Assembly (NCBI RefSeq): GCF_040869045.1
Contig: NC_090320.1
Span: forward strand, 117,871,112 to 117,935,111
Origin: Eurosta solidaginis
Lineage: Eukaryota > Arthropoda > Insecta > Diptera > Tephritidae
Reading direction: 5' to 3'
DNA length: 64,000 bases
Part shown: one piece after another, positions 1-12,700 of the stretch
Layout: each line of letters opens with the position of its first letter
Position numbering within the stretch: the first letter of the stretch is position 1
Program-made: the position numbers and the translations under genes
The notes under the pieces: generated by a model
What the model saw: the letters and a program-made list of their open reading frames with translations, nothing else
What the model was told of the DNA's origin: nothing
Databases searched by the model: none

Positions 1-49
1 CGAATAACCTTGGTGGTGTTTTTGAAGGTGACCGGTAAAGATATCGAGC

Positions 50-1837
50 CTAAGATTTTTTGCTTGTTGCCACCCGCGGTATATGTATATGAAGGCATGT
101 AGGGGTTGATAATCGAAATTCTTCGCAATTCTTCCCCAAGATGGAGACGTTGACTCCCGAGTCCAACAACCTTACAATAAAACTGTTTTTGATTTTCGCC
201 TTAACGAGAGGTCTTTCATCCTCCGTAAGTATTACCGTGGTGGTTTGCAGCAATCTACGCTCCTGTACTCTTCGGTGATATCTTTTCCTGCACCTCAAAA
301 TATTTTCTGATACCGTTTGATTTTCAAAAATTGCATGTCTTATTTGTTCATACCTATGTTCCCTTTCTTCTAGATTATGTGGAGAATGCGTCTGGCAAGC
401 GGCATCCCTATGCTGGCGTTGCAGAATTCTGGTCGGTTCGCCCATCGCGGATGAGGACGTTTGACTATCGGATTCAGAACTATTGGAATTATCCGTACAG
501 TCAGGGAAAGTTACTATTACATTTGGGTATTCCTTCGCCACGGTACTACTACCTGCGACAGACTCACCCCCTGGTTCAGCGCACGGGACGACGTCTCGAG
601 CACGGGCTGGTATGGGGGCTATGACACCGAACGAGGTTCCCCGCCTTCTCGCTCGGGTACTGGTTTCCCTGCCTGCGATGGTCTCTAGGGAATTTTGGAG
701 TAAGTACTCCCTTATACCCACATTTAAAACAAACCGAATTCCTAATGGGTTCCTCACAGTAAATATAAGAATGTCCCATAGCCTGACAATTCCAACATTG
801 GATTCCTGAATAGTCCGGTTTCCTGTTACGTCGATACTCCAACGCCTCTAACTGTGGGTCAGCTTCGCAGTCCTCGCCTTCCATCCTCATGTCCGGGGTT
901 ATCGTGCGGGTCTCGTCCACGTGGCGTCTTGGGTAAGTGGCTCCCAACAACTTGCTTGCTTTCAGCACTTGTTCTCCTCTGCGTGCTACATCCGTAGATC
1001 ATGAAGGGTTCTCACTTCCGCGTTGAAGAGCATCAGCTTAAGGCTACTGTTGACGTTCATTTTTATGATGTCAATCAGTAAGACCTCTGACATGGGTTCT
1101 CTTAAGCGCGCATTCAAGGAGACTATGTCCGTGTGGAACACGTCATAGCACTCACTTAACTTCTGCTTACGCATGGAGATCTCCATCATGATCTCGTGGT
1201 CACTCTTCAGAGTGCCGAACTCTCTCTTTAATGAATAGCACAAAATTGCATATGTCGCTTTTAGGTTTTGTTTCGTAAACAACCAGTACCACTCTTCGGT
1301 CCGCCCAGAAAGGAGTAGGTGGAAACTAGCCATTATTTGGTCGTCAGTGCATTGTGCAAGCTCACACAGGGTGTTTAGCTTAAATAGGAAGTCCGCAACG
1401 CTCCCAGTACCGTCGAACGATATTTTCCACTCCTGGGGTTTTACTACTATGTTGCTCGGAGCAGGGTTCATTGGGGTTACAGCCGCTGGAAGTGGGTTAC
1501 GTTCCGTTCTAACCACGTTCCTGTTGAAACTCATGGATTGTTGAGCAGACTCGAGAGCTGCGTTGAGCTGGTCCAAGTTGTTTCGAATCGTCCCCATCTC
1601 CCTCCGCGTTTCTTCCTGCGAGGTCCGGAAAAGCTGGTGTAACACTTCCACCCACTCTCCACGAGGAGCTTCGCCAGGGATCCCTGGGGTGTGCGCCCTA
1701 TCGCTTGCAGCTTCTCCAAAAGTCCCATAGTTCAATGGCAAGGCACTAGCTCCATCCAGTGCGTATGTCGATACATTGGTCATTAGCCCCGAGGAATGAT
1801 GCGCGTTCAGATTGTTGGTGCTTCCCGGTCTATCCAT
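50..1837 (-). pseudogene. Gypsy-type gag-protease relic (element 1), continues past the left edge
   Basis: Read on the minus strand, 1837-986 is a Gag/capsid-like reading frame of about 283 residues, with the capsid-like stretch starting near WKISFDGTGS. Then 968-576 carries a Cys-His nucleocapsid knuckle (CWNCQAMGHSYIYC) and a second, degraded one (CFKCGYKG). 757-50 is an aspartic-protease-like segment with an active-site-like LLDSG. Gag packages RNA and the protease matures the polyprotein. The frames are separated by stops near 970-985 and by a frame change near 576-757, so the copy is dead. Reverse transcriptase would lie left of the window. The Gag resembles that of element A (54.5-56.2 kb) in overall plan but is a different family. 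No LTR was identified upstream. Confidence 0.8.
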
Positions 1838-2382
1838 TTTTCGTGCTGGTCATTTAGGTCCGAGCCTGCATTCGTCCCCGCGGGATCTCCATATTGGCTA
1901 CCTACTGGCGTATGCATCACCAGGGCACGATGAGCCTTCGAAAAAGCCCCCTCTTATTGCTACCCCGGGACTGGTGCCCTCTAAAATTGCCTCCACTCCC
2001 GAACGGAGTGTTCCGGCCCGTGCGCCCAAATGACTGGTCACGCGACATTATAATCAAAAAAATTGTAAGTGTAAAGCTTGAGTATTGGAAAAAAAACTTC
2101 TATCTATGGCAAAACGTAAGGCAGTTAGGAGTTAAGGAAAAAGGTCAGAATTAACCCCCTTTCACCCTATATTACAGACGATTATTGGTTTCAATAAAAA
2201 AATTATATATATATATATATAAAAACTTTTCGCGAAAGTTCAATTTAGTATTAATTCGATAATCGTATCGAAAAAAAAAAAAATTGAAAAAGCTGGAAAG
2301 AAAGTGATTATTTAAATATACGTGTTATATAATCAATAAAAACAGTATAGGTTTTTACAAAACTACTTGTGTATTTAGATGC
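1838..2382. other. Non-coding leader / AT-rich spacer
   Basis: This lies upstream of the gag start of element 1 on the minus strand and may be its 5' leader. It contains a (TA)n run near 2205-2221 and long A tracts. No gene or clear LTR end was seen. Confidence 0.5.
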
Positions 2383-3793
2383 AATGGGAATGCTGACATC
2401 CCATCATTAGAAGACACTGGCATAAAAAAAAAATGTTTGGCTACAAAAAAAATTAACACAAACCCACTCATACCTGTCCCTAGTGCTACCAACCGCAATG
2501 CAAGGGGGTCTTAAGGGCCCACCTCTGAGACTGGTTGGGGCCACTAGGGTCAGCTCCAGGCACACACAGTTTGGTCCCAACACACCCAGCCGCAACGCAG
2601 GTGCGGTCTCCAGGGGCTCACATCTGGGACTGATTGGGGGTGTTGGGGCCTCCTGTCCATTCACCCTGGACACCCCTCCTGCCTCCGCCGCAATGGGTGG
2701 AGCGGCTTCAATGGCCGCCCCCAGACTGGTGCGACAGGAAAGGGTGCCGCTTTGAATCCCAGCTCAACGCGTCACAATCCAGGTGGTATTCAGTGCTACC
2801 ACCTGAGACGTGGGGTGTGCTGGGGTCTTTACAATACACACACTCGCCATTCACACTAACAACATAAATTCGGCAATTAAAAGTGAATGAGAAAAAAAAT
2901 TACTAAATTTTAAACAAGAAAAACCCAATTAGCGGACATATTTTCTTACCTAAGCCGACTTCGGACAACATCCGGGAAAACAAAAACCCCAAATCTACGA
3001 AAAAAAAAAATAAGTGCGTGCAGTAATGCCTCTTCGGGTGAAATACAAAATCCGGAGGACACGACGTTAAGTCACATGGCTCCTTCAGCTACTGCCCCCG
3101 ATGACCATTCCGGACAACCTGATCCGTCCAACCATCCCACCGCAACGCAGGTGGCTGCTCCTGCGGCTGCTCACCTCGGACTTCACACGTTGACCCGGCA
3201 TGAACCTCGCGACCAGCGCCTCGGGAACCGCGTTGGGCGCCATCTGTTATGGATACGCATCTACAGTGGAGCAGCAAGGAAGGCAGTCGGCATGATCTGG
3301 TGTTGCACTGTGGCTAGTCATGTCGGCTAGGCGGGGTTCTTGCCAACCTTGCTGTCCTGCGCCATAAACAGAAAAAAGGTCATATCATACCTTTAAAATG
3401 GTCGAAAGCGCAGAACTAATTCAAAATGCTCATATGGACTAAAAACAACATCCGGCCGAACCGGATGTCACGGACAGACCGTTAAAACATGCAAAATTTA
3501 AAATTAAAAAAAAAGAAATTCAAAAAAAATCTAGCGCAAAAAAAAATTACCGAACCGGATATAACCGGTCGCTAACGCTGAAAATCCAAAAAAAAAAAAA
3601 TTATAAAAAAGCGGAAAATGAAAACGAAAAATAAAAAGGCTGAATATACATAGGGGGCGCCGCGTGTGTTGAGACGCCCGGTGCTTAACCCACCCTCAAA
3701 TCCATGGCCACCGACGCACCTATATTTCGGTGGCCCCTTACCTGTATACCCTATGTGCCTTCTAAATAGTTAGAGAAGTCAGCATTCCCATTA
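2383..3793. mobile_element. Unclassified 1.4-kb repeat with 15-bp terminal inverted repeats
   Basis: The ends are perfect inverted copies: AATGGGAATGCTGAC at 2383-2397 and GTCAGCATTCCCATT at 3779-3793. The interior has a GC-rich block (about 2470-2870) with loosely repeated units around CCGCAACGCAGGTG. It then has AT-rich DNA with palindromic CCGGATGT / ACATCCGG motifs (about 2960-3570) and a GC-rich block at 3650-3750. The right 570 bp recurs in inverted orientation at 28203-28803, so this is a dispersed repeat. No transposase ORF is visible and no clear target duplication flanks it. It could be a non-autonomous DNA transposon or a foldback-like element. Short open frames here are low-complexity and not credible genes. 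Confidence 0.6.
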
Positions 3794-4574
3794 TTACATA
3801 CTTTTATTTAAACTTCATTACAAAGATCATTTCAGAAAAAAAAACAACTTATTTGAAAAGCAACAGTATATAGATTTACTTAATACTTGGTAACCCTCAG
3901 AAATTTAAAGCTAGGTACTGGTCAGTCTTCTGAAGGCAAAATCAAAAGAGAAAAAAAAACTTGTTCTTCATGGATAGTTAACTGGGTTCTATCTCTTCTT
4001 CGCTTAATTGTTAGTGACGATAAAGGTTTAATCTATGAACATGGCTTTAATCTGTTTTGATATTGATTTTATAGGACAATATTCCTCAAAAACAACTTAG
4101 CTAAACTTATGCTATAAATTTACTTACGATATCTTAAGGAAAACCCGAAGGCATAGAAAATGTCTCAAATTTTGTGTGTTACACCAGGTAATATGAAGTG
4201 ACGTGTTTTGGTTAATTTATACCCTATATAATGCAAAAAACAAAATTCTTTTCTTTACGCCTAATGGTGTGTATTACAAATAATAAGTAAGTCGCAAGTC
4301 GGCTAAGGCACATTAGGTGCATCAATGGAAAATTCAGATTTCCCAACAAAGAAAAACCTAACGATTTTACCAAGCTTATTGCGTTTATTTCCTTTCACTT
4401 TTCCCATGTACTCTTTTTGTTTTGTTGCAACGTTCAAAATAAACTTGACTATTTTCCCCTTTTTTTTCTACACGCTTTTAGAGGTTTAGGCCTCATCCGT
4501 ACCTATAACTATAGTGATCTTTAAAATTGGGTTTGGTTTGCTTACATTGTTTTAATACAAGTATCTACTTATAA
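3794..4574. other. AT-rich intergenic DNA
   Basis: No reading frame, repeat boundary or RNA gene is recognised here. Confidence 0.5.
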
Positions 4575-4962
4575 GTGTATGTAAGTATAGGTCATTGTAT
4601 ATGCGTGTGTACTTTAGGTATGTATATGCTTATATTTCAATATATTCAATTAGTATATACGCATGTAGGTATAGGTCAAGGTGTATATATATATGTATTT
4701 CTAGGTATGTATTTGCTTATACATGACCATGTTCAATATAAGTATATCATTGTATATAAACGGGTATTTCTAGGTAGGTAAATGCTTACACATATATATA
4801 TAATTATACTCGATGCAAGTATGTATGCATGAATGTATTTATCATTATTTATACGGGTGTATTTCTAAGAATGTATATGTTTGTACACATATGTAGTTAT
4901 ATTTGATATAAGTAGATATGCATGTATGTATTTATTATTACTTATACATGTGTATTTCTAAG
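4575..4962. repeat. Degenerate minisatellite, about 75-95 bp unit
   Basis: Units are marked by TATTTCTAGGTATGTATATG-like phrases near 4610, 4694, 4767, 4860 and 4953. The last units are separated by about 93 bp. The reverse complement of the unit matches the array at 25271-25518, so the same minisatellite occurs twice in opposite orientations. Confidence 0.75.
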
Positions 4963-5000
4963 TACACTCATACGTGACGCGGCCAACACGTATGAGTGTA
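4963..5000. repeat. 14-bp-stem hairpin at minisatellite/gag junction
   Basis: TACACTCATACGTG (4963-4976) and CACGTATGAGTGTA (4987-5000) are perfect inverted copies with a 10-nt GC-rich loop. The hairpin sits exactly where the minisatellite stops and gag coding sequence begins. Confidence 0.8.
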
Positions 5001-5946
5001 ACGATGATCGTAAACTTTTATTGGCACTCCAACTATTGTCGAGAAGCGCAAAAATGCTAGCGGAAATTAGTGCCCCTCGCACTTGGCCAGACCTTAAATT
5101 TGTGTTGACGAGCGAGTTTTTAAAAATTCCAAGCTGCAGGGAAACTGTTAAAAAGCTAGAGGCGCACCAGTGGAACAAAGGCAAAGAAAGCATTCAGCAT
5201 TACATACTTTCAATGCAACAAGTTGTATGTAACAGTAATATCCGCAGCAACGACTTGGTAGAATTTATAATAGAAAGCTTGCGTGAGAAAACCGCTTGTG
5301 TTTCAATATTGTATAACGCAACCACATTAAGGGAGTTGAAAGCTATTATCCCAAAATATGAAAAGTTAATTGGCAACATGGGTGAACAGGCAGCTGGAGG
5401 TGAACTACAAACGAAGCAAATCAGATGTTTCAATTGCTCAGCATACGGCCATTATTCAGCTGAGTGCAAGAGGCCACGATGTCAGAGGGGCTCGTGTTTC
5501 AAGTGCGGCGATGTGAACCACCTATATAGCAGTAGTCCGAACAAGGTTGTTGGCGCAGTGTACGAGAACGGGCAGTGGGAGGAAATCACTTGTAAAGAAA
5601 TGGTGAGTGTTGCTTTGAACAAAAATTTTAGAAGGTTTCCACAATTTAGTTTACTCACTTCATGTTTGATACTGGCAGTCCAACTAACTTTATAAGGAAG
5701 TCCTTGCTGAGTGAAATTTTGCACTACGCAGATAAGCAGTTTACAAACTATAAAGCCTTGGGAAATACAAATCTACATTGTTTTGGTCAAATTAATTTAC
5801 TTACAAAGTATCGTGGAATTACAAAATCTTTAAGTTTTTCAATACTAGCCGATGAAGCCAAGCCGTTTCCAATCCTCTTAGGACGAAATTTATTAAATAT
5901 AATATTTTTCTTTGTATACAAAAAGAAATTGAACAAAAAAAAATGA
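4970..5946 (+). pseudogene. Old Gypsy-type element: truncated gag and protease
   Basis: The first frame (to 5695) is capsid-like, then has two Cys-His knuckles, CFNCSAYGHYSAEC and a degraded CFKCGDVNHLYSSS. Protease follows in another frame from 5662, with the FDTGSPTNF active site and an ILLGRN flap-side motif. The 5' end of gag is cut off at the minisatellite. The downstream RT fingers and most of the palm are missing; coding picks up again at 7611. This is probably the same element as 7611-8917 and 14232-14883, judged by order and strand. It is inactive. Confidence 0.8.
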
Positions 5947-7610
5947 GTTTAGCGAAGAAAATTTTGATTATTGTGAAGATAATACAGAAGGTTGTTTGGA
6001 AGTCGATACGTTTAAGGAAATTTGTAGCATTGAAATAAATAGCAATGCTTTAAACATCAATGAGAAGTTACACCTAAGCTGGTCTTTATAAACACTGCTA
6101 CCGCGGGAGCAGGAGAAGCCAGTGTGATCTGATGCACTGCATCGAACGATGCTTTGTACTCAGGTCTCACCTCCTGTCCTGGGATGGCCCCCTTGTGGGA
6201 GCATCGCGGTGGTTGTGCTTTCAAATAAGAGTTCACTTTATGACACGCTCTGAGTAGACTTGTTTTCCCAAGACTCAAGGGAATTCGGTCTCTTGCTTGT
6301 CACAGATACCCAACTTTCATTGAGAAACTGACCCTGAGGGGCAGATGAAAGGTTGGTCACATCCCATAATTGTGGCAACCGGAGATGCCGGAGAAAGATG
6401 GTGAAACACGGTTGAAAGATGGTGAGAGATGAAACGTATGTCTATCGCCAGCCGAAAAACAATCGATAATTGTACGAGTGGGCCGGTGCTCATCTCGTCT
6501 TTTGAGATGTTTGAGGCTGCCTTAGACTGCGTAGCGAATAGGAGGCGTTCGAAGAATGGATGGTCACATCCAAAAATGTGGCAGATTTAACGATGTTAGA
6601 TCACTGCAGTGTGGCAAGCTGCGGTTGCAAGGATATTGCTGAGGCGGGAAAGCCCCCCAACACAGGTCTATGGTTTAAAAGGTTGGCCACAGCCCCAAAT
6701 TGTGGAATAAAACGGAGCGTAATTGAAGAATAATGAGGAATATTATACAACGAAGCGAGTTATTAGAAGTTGTATACCACAGTAGCAAATAACGATGAAT
6801 ATGTGGGCATATATAAAGTAGCAAATAATGCAGAGCAAAGTTGCAAATAAAACTGAATAGAACGTTTAGCTGGGTTCAGTTGCAACATGATCATAAACGC
6901 ACAAGTACCTGTGACTAGCGAGATGTGTCTTGATGCGCAAGTGGGTTATTATCATGATTAGTGAAGATGTATCTTGCGAGTGTTTGTGTCGTAAGTACTT
7001 GTGAGCATCACTGTCTGTTGTCCAAACAACAGATAGTTTTATTCACAAGGAATTATATGACACTCTCACTCTATGGAACATTTAAGTAGCTATTCATGAG
7101 GAAAGACACTTGCGTTGATAGGTCACGTAGGTAGTTGGTTCACGGCGAACGGGCGTTTTAGATCATAACATGTGTTGCATAGCGTTGGAGGGAGGTGCCG
7201 CCTTCAAGCAATGTCTGAGCAAAATCAGCTCCGTCGTTAACAATGTATTATACATTGTTGTAACACTGCAGGACAGAAAAAGTTGGTCACATTCCTAAAT
7301 TGCGACAAAACACAAATCTCGATCTGATTTACCTGACAATTAGATACCCGAGATTATAAAATCAATGAAAGAGGGATACTGAGGCAAGCATGGAACTCGC
7401 GGTGGAGTTGCCGTGCAACCGGGTGCCATTACCCGAAAATGGAAGAGGAGGGTGGATAGTCCTCCTCGGCCAAACCAAGGCTGGTGGACTTGAACACCCC
7501 AGCTCACCGATTGGTACCAACTTGCTGGGCCGGAGATCAACGGACATTGATCTGTGTTTTACACCGGAGGTAGGTCTACCAAGACAGGGACTCCTGTAAG
7601 GACTTATCGA
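5947..7610. other. Unidentified 1.66-kb block replacing RT, with four copies of a 26-28-bp motif
   Basis: This lies between protease and the RT thumb of the old Gypsy element. A motif of the form GGTTGGTCACATCCCAWAAT followed by TGTGGCAA occurs at 6351-6378, 6558-6583, 6681-6706 and 7281-7307. No protein family is recognised, and the short open frames on either strand look like noise. It may be a separate insertion joined to a deletion of pol. Confidence 0.5.
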
Positions 7611-8917
7611 CTACTAGTTCAACAATAGAAGAACACTTCAGCATAGTGGGTCTAGTGCTCACGCGGTTATCAGAGTATGGCCTTGAATTAAAACCAGAAA
7701 AATGCAAATTCGCATATTATGATATAGAGTATTTAGGGTATAGGGTAACACATGAGGGTATTAAGCCAACAGATGGGAACGTGAAAGCAATAGCTGATTA
7801 CCCGTACCCAAAGAACCAAAGAGATGTACAATCTTTTCTAGGGCTATGTTCGTACTTCAGAAAATTTGTTAAATCGCTAGCCGATCCCCTGTAATAATTG
7901 TTAAAAAAAGATTGCAAATTCGAATTTGGTGAAGATTGTACGAGTTCGTTTGAGAATTTAAAATTGTAACTGATGACTTGCCCAATATTATCGATCTACA
8001 CTCCTAAACGAGAAACCGAACTCCATTGCGCCGCGAGCGCTAGTGGGTATGGTGCAATTTTATTTCAGAAGCAAAACGATGGTGATTTCCATCCAATCGC
8101 ATATTTTTCTAAGCGCACTACAGAAGCGGAAAGTCGTTATCATAGTTTTGAGCTCGAAACGCTCGCTATTATTAATGCACTTCGCAGATTTAGGACATAT
8201 TTAGAAGGAATTAAGTTTAAAATCGTTACGGATTGCAACTCATTAGCACTGACTTTAAATAAGAAATAAGTATCGCCCGTTGGGCCTTAGAATTAGAAAA
8301 CTTTAACTATACAATACAACATCGTGCTGGTACGAAAATGGCTCATGTAGATGCCCTAAGTAGATATCAAACTAATTATGAACAAATAGTAGCAGCAGTA
8401 GATAGCGAAGATATAGACTTTCGTTTACAGGCAGCACAGGCACGCGACCCTAAATTATCAGATTTCAAAAACCACTTAGAGAAGGAGGAGCATAGTCACT
8501 TCGAAATATCGAACGGATTAATATACAAAAAGATAACGTATTGTTTTATGTGCCTCAGGAACTAGAACAAGAAATCATACACACCACCCATGAAAACATA
8601 GGTCATGTAGGGATTGAGAAGTGTTTCCAAAAAATAAAAATGAATTATTGGTTTCCGGATATGAAAGATAAAATTAATAAATTTACAAGAAATTGCATAC
8701 GGTGCATTATGTATTCAACACCGCTGAAATCGAACGAAAGAATATTACATAACATTCCGAAAGAGCCTATACCATTCCATACAGTTCACCTAGATCACTG
8801 CAGTGTAAGCGAAAACATATTTTAGTCATAATAGACAGTTTCACAAAATATATTAAATTATACCCAGTACTCACAACGAGCACAAAAGAAGTTAACGCAT
8901 CTCTTACTAAATACTTT
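7611..8917 (+). pseudogene. Old Gypsy-type element: RT thumb, RNase H and integrase N-terminal half
   Basis: 7611-7894 encodes the RT C-terminal part (GLELKPEKCKF, YLGYRVTHEGI, FLGLCSYFRKF). 7973-8269 is RNase H-like (CAASASGYGAILF, FELETLAIINALRRF). 8338-8825 is the integrase zinc domain (HTTHENIGHVGIEKC, then a CIRCI motif). The first part of the catalytic core, including the IIDSFTKY aspartate, runs to 8917 in a shifted frame. Stops and frameshifts occur at about 7893, 8267, 8540 and 8825. The core is cut at 8917 by the LTR element 8918-14231 and resumes at 14232. Confidence 0.85.
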
Positions 8918-9128
8918 TGTCACCGACAGTTTGCTTGTGAGAGCATTGAGAGCATTCGCTGGTTGACTTTGAAGCAGAACGGTAGTCAGTTCGTGGTACA
9001 ATCAATTTCCTTAAAATTTGAATTATAATTTAACCTAAACCTTTTGTTAATTAAATAAACAAATACATGTATTAATTTTATAAACGTGGTGAGACTATTC
9101 ATTTTAATCCATTTGGACATTCCTGACA
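8918..9128 (+). repeat. 5' LTR of the nested retrotransposon
   Basis: This is 211 bp, TG...CA, and AT-rich towards the 3' half. It is matched by 14021-14231 with 6 mismatches. Confidence 0.95.
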
Positions 9129-9148
9129 TCTCAGAAGTGAGATGAACA
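9129..9148 (+). promoter_or_regulatory. Primer binding site, tRNA-Leu-like
   Basis: The bases directly after the LTR (TCTCAGAAGTGAGATGAAC) resemble the complement of the 3' part of insect tRNA-Leu. This primer is known for mdg3/micropia-type elements. The match is imperfect and was judged by eye. Confidence 0.55.
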
Positions 9149-9761
9149 TATTTTACATCCGAACATACGAATTGAATTTTCAATCAACGAGACAAGCGAG
9201 GGGAAAAATACCACCAGTAAGCGAATCAACGAATAAGTTTAAACGAGCAAACGAAATTGCTTCAAACGTCTCTTAACATATTTAAGAGATCATTTGCAAC
9301 AGTTACAGTCGAAAAATTATAACGGCGAGTGACTTTGTATACGTACACAACAAAAGGTAAACGCAAAAGAATCAAAAATCGAAGTAACGAATGTAAGAAC
9401 ACAAGCAGAAGGTTAGTTTGTGTGTTTGCAACGACTTCGATACAAATAAAACGACGAGAACGCAACAACAAAAACAAGACAAAAGCAAGAGTAGATTTTG
9501 TTTTGTTTTGTGTTTTTGCAACGGCTTAAGAGCAATGCACAAGGGGCAGTGGTGTTTATAGCTGCAATATTGAAGAACGTTCTGGAATTCTATTGAGGAG
9601 AATTATTGTGAGCCATACGGGGTGAACAACAGCGAGACCTTCAAGAAAACCCAACGTGATTACAAGTGAAATTCTGCAGAACTGGAAAAAAAAGAAGCAA
9701 GACAATTTTTTTCATTTTTTTGAATGACAATTGCATGCAGAAAAGTTAACTACACTATAAT

Positions 9762-12700
9762 ATGGGAAAAATTATCAAATTAAACACTTTAAAGGTTGAT
9801 CAAATCAACAAAATGCTACAAAACCAAGGTGCGACGGTAATGGGCAATAAAGCAACAAAAATTATTAAATTGACAGAAATGTACGGTGTTGATGAAGTTG
9901 ATGCTGAAGAGTTGGAGGTAAGAAGCGAAGTTACAGCTATACAGAAGCAAATGGAAGAAATGCGTGGCATTATTGCGGGGCTAGCTAGGTCTGTAAACGA
10001 TTTGGTGACAGTACAGACAAGGCAAACGTTAACACCGTCGAACGCCACAACGATTCCAGCAGAAGCAAGTTGCCACGATAACCATTCAACTGCCAGAACA
10101 GAGGTTCGCGCTGAAATACCAAGGAGTTCATCGGAACATGATTTTAATGGTACACCAATAGCAGATCGTCCATTGTTAATCCCAATGACGCAACGTGAAT
10201 GGAAAAGAAGCGCAGTGCACGACATCATGGCAATATTACCTGAGTTTGATCCATTAAAAGGGAGTTTAACATCGAAACAGTTAGTTGATAAAGTTATACA
10301 GCTACGAGAAGCATACGGATGGTCTGAGCAAGATATTTTGTTAGCCGCTCAATCAAAGTTGAAAGGGGTGGGCAAAGAATGCCTCGATGCACAAACCGTA
10401 TTTCAACGATGGTCAGCTTTTGTATCAGCATTTCAAAGAGATTTTCCTTTCACAATGTGTACGGCAGAAGTGCACACGGAATTATCACGAAGAAAGAGGC
10501 GAACAAATGAAACTTATAGTCAATACTATTACGCTATGTTAAATATTGGTAGGCGAGGTAAGGTTGATGAAGAATCAATCAATAAATATATTATTGGGGG
10601 GTTAAATGACAGTAATTTAACACGAACCCTTATGGCAATGAAATTATCAACATGTATTGATTTATTGCGATCTCTTGATAGTTTAGCAAATGTATATTGT
10701 GCGTTCAAAGGTACAGATGGTGGTAATAGAAATGTAAGCGAGGTAACACGAAATGTTACTACAGAGAAGAAATCTACAAAATGTTTTAATTGCAACGAGT
10801 ATGAACACATTGCAGCAAAATGTCCAAAGCCTACAAGAAAGGAAAGATGCGCAAAATGTAACAAAGTGGGACACGATTCTAAGTCTTGCCGCTATGAAAA
10901 ATCGACGGTTGCAAAGGTAGTTAGTGAAAATTTATATCCACCGTTAATATCAAGTGTCTTCCTGAATGGTGACCAGTATTCGGCGTTTATCGATACTGGC
11001 AGCGACACATCAATCATATCCGAATCCAAAGTACCAACCAATATGGAAAAGAAAGTATGTGTTAGAAAGTTAGAGGGATTTGGGGGTGCAAGCGTTGAAA
11101 GCAAAGAAGAGATTGAAGTAGAATTAGTTATAGAAGGCAGCGCACTGAATACGAAATTGCAGGTAGTACCCGACAAGTTTATGCCATACAACCTGTTCAT
11201 TAGACGAGATGTTTTGTGTCGAAAAGATTGTTCACTAGTTATACAGTCGGGAAATATGCAAATACAGAAAAATACGGCAAAGAGTTTTAATGTTAATGTA
11301 TCATTAAGCAAAGATGAAATGCATGAAGTACTTCATTTACTAGAAAAATACGATGATTGTTTTGTAGAAGATTTAGGAAAGCTTGGACGTTGTAAAACAA
11401 CAAGTATGGGAATCCTTGTCAGCACCGAGAAACCAATTACAGGTAGGCAGTACCAGGTGCCTTTTATCCAAAGACCTGTACTTTCCACGATAATTGACGA
11501 CTTGCTTAAGCACAATATAATTCGTCAAAGTTCATCACCTTACGCAGCTCCAGTTGTAATAGTGAAGAAGTCAAAAGGGGAAGATAGAATGTGCGTTGAC
11601 TTTAGGGCACTTAATGCGGTCACCATAAAAAAACAATTCCCAATGCCAATAGTAGAAGAGCAGTTGTCAAAGCTTGGGGGTAATACGTTTTTCACCACCC
11701 TTTATATGACTGCACCATATTATCAAATTCCATTACATGAGGAGAGCAAGAAGTTCACAGCGTTTTTGACGCCTGAGGGATTATACGAGTATAATGTAAT
11801 GCCATTTGGACTGCGAAATGCACCAATGGTCTTTCAGGAGATGATTATTCAACTTGTACGTGGTTTGAGAAACCGAGACAAAATTATAAGCTACGTTGAT
11901 GAGGTTATAATTGCAACAAAGAATGTTAGTGGAGGTATTGATGTCCTAGCCGAGTTTTTGGAGGCAGTACGAAATGCTGGTCTTACGCTAAAACCAAGTA
12001 AATGTACTTTTATGTCAAGAAATGTTAAATTCTTAGGCCATGTCGTAAGCCAAGATGGTATTAAGCCTGGTGAGGAGAAAACAAAATCAATTAAAGTTTT
12101 TCCTCAACCCACTAATGTAAGTGAAGTCCGTCGATTCCTTGGCTTAACAGGGTTTTTCAGGAAGTTTATAACAGATTATGGTAGTACCGCTATGCCGCTA
12201 ACAACGTTATTAAAGAAAGCACAAACATTCGTGTGGACAGACGAACATGCCATAGCTTTTGAAAAATTAAAACATGCACTTTGCACTCAGCCGGTGTTAG
12301 TTTTGTTTGACGTAACAAAGAACCACGAAGTACAGACCGACGCTAGTTCCATAGGGCTATCTGGAGTGTTGTTGCAGCTAGAAGGCGAGGATTGGGAGCC
12401 GGTACACTATTACAGCAGACGATGTAATGCAGCTGAGTCTACGTATCCATCACATGAATTAGAAGTATTGGCGATCGTAGAGACGCTTGTACGATTACGA
12501 GTTTATTTAGTCGGTACACCATTTGTTGTACGAACGAACTGCAATACAATTGCAACCACTAAGTCCACTACAGCATTGAAGCCGCGCATTGCCAGATGGT
12601 GACTAAAACTACAAGAATTTGATTTTACATGTACATATCGACCTGGGTCTAAGATGCAGCACGCAGACTCACTTAGTCTAGCGCCTGTTGAAATATCGAA

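Noticed and set aside
2483..2755. GC-rich open frames in the 1.4-kb repeat
   Set aside because: They follow the internal GC-rich repeats and overlap on both strands, with no family similarity.
6057..6278. 73-residue minus-strand frame
   Set aside because: Short, with no motif, inside an unidentified block and overlapped by repeat motifs.
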